NCBI GenBank assembly: GCA_903884125.1 | Contig: CAISDR010000069.1 | Coordinates: forward strand, 1-5,972 | Direction: 5' to 3' | Source of the DNA: an uncultured bacterium | GTDB taxonomy: Bacteria; Pseudomonadota; Alphaproteobacteria; CAISDR01 | Length of the DNA stretch: 5,972 nucleotides | In this document: one piece after another, positions 5,587-5,972 of the stretch | How the letters are laid out: each line of letters starts with the position of its first letter | Numbering within the stretch: the first letter of the stretch is position 1 | Position numbers and translations under genes: made by a program | Notes under the pieces: generated by a model | Seen by the model: the letters and a program-made list of their open reading frames with translations, nothing else | What the model was told of the DNA's origin: nothing | The model's database searches: none

Positions 5587-5593
5587 TCCCCGC

Positions 5594-5972
5594 CTATAAT
5601 AGAATATCGGCCTGCGGCTCCACATCATGAAAGCGGGCAAAATTCAATGCGGAACGACCATCTTGAAGCTGAATGAAAATATCAACCAGTCGATGATTCC
5701 AGTGGATATCTTCTGACCCATAGGCGCGGCGGGCATGAACGGTTTGGTTAAAGCTTTCGTGGAAGCCCGAAAAAACCACCAGAACTTCGGCGCGCGCTGC
5801 CAGAAGGTCTTCAGCCGTCCTTCCATAGAACGGACTTGTCTCGTCGATGACGTGCCGGACGGTCCAGCTGAGCACAAAGGATGGAGATGTTTCGCGCCTG
5901 AGATTCAGATCGACCAGACGGCGCAACCGTTCACCTTCTGCGGTAACATCATCATATGACAAAACCACATGC
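5594..5972 (-). CDS. KirBac-type inward-rectifier K+ channel, C-terminal cytoplasmic domain (partial)
   Basis: The frame enters from beyond the right edge and ends at a TAG at 5594-5596, giving about 126 visible residues. They match the C-terminal immunoglobulin-like cytoplasmic domain of inward-rectifier K+ channels: a VTAEGERLRRLVDLNL-type strand, SWTVRHVIDETSPFYG (the Kir hallmark 'SWT..H.ID..SP..G'), LVVFSGFHESFNQTVHARRAYGSEDIHW and HRLVDIF, then a C-terminal 'ARFHDVEP' segment. The two membrane helices, pore helix and selectivity filter would lie beyond the window and cannot be checked. A GTG at 5968 lies in frame, but it falls inside the conserved domain and should not be taken as the start. 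The channel would act in the inner membrane, with this domain forming the cytoplasmic gating ring. It converges with the DUF4169 gene. Confidence 0.9.
   Translation of the reverse strand, partial: HVVLSYDDVTAEGERLRRLVDLNLRRETSPSFVLSWTVRHVIDETSPFYGRTAEDLLAARAEVLVVFSGFHESFNQTVHARRAYGSEDIHWNHRLVDIFIQLQDGRSALNFARFHDVEPQADILL

Noticed and set aside
1..5972. Insertion sequence, CRISPR array or phage remnant
   Set aside because: No transposase, integrase, terminal repeats, target duplications or regularly spaced repeats are present; all genes look like ordinary chromosomal genes.

Overview
The window carries six protein-coding genes and looks like chromosomal DNA of an alphaproteobacterium. Three things support this: a DUF4169-type small basic protein (a family I know mainly from Alphaproteobacteria), a bacterial inward-rectifier K+ channel (KirBac) cytoplasmic domain, and a proteobacterial Gld-like ABC cassette. 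Base composition is moderate (low-to-mid 50s % GC by eye), with good Shine-Dalgarno sites before most genes. A marine Rhodospirillales- or SAR116-like organism would fit, but the genus cannot be settled from this sequence.

Layout. Positions 1-4157 (minus strand, read right to left) hold a compact four-gene cassette: ABC ATPase (4157-3213), six-helix ABC-2 permease (3147-2413), a large GldG-like periplasmic auxiliary protein with one membrane helix at each end (2408-444), and a membrane-anchored DUF4340 protein (429 to beyond position 1). Intergenic gaps are 65, 4 and 14 nt, so this is very probably one operon. A candidate promoter (4228-4256) lies just upstream and carries two similar 12-bp dyads. 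Upstream on the same strand is a classical short-chain dehydrogenase/reductase (5016-4267), probably a separate unit.

Positions 5017-5379 form a 363-bp divergent intergenic region. It holds several inverted repeats, a G8 tract, a perfect TATAAT box and a possible 25-codon leader ORF. It is followed by the plus-strand DUF4169 gene (5380-5586). That gene converges, with only 7 nt between stop codons, on the 3' end of a KirBac-type potassium channel gene (minus strand, 5594 to beyond 5972).

How they work together. The ATPase, permease, GldG-like and DUF4340 proteins plausibly form one inner-membrane complex: cytoplasmic ATP hydrolysis, a membrane core and two large periplasmic subunits. The substrate is unknown, and nothing here links it to gliding. 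The SDR, DUF4169 protein and K+ channel show no evident functional tie to the cassette. The least explained parts of the window are the cassette's function and the structured 5127-5352 intergenic segment.
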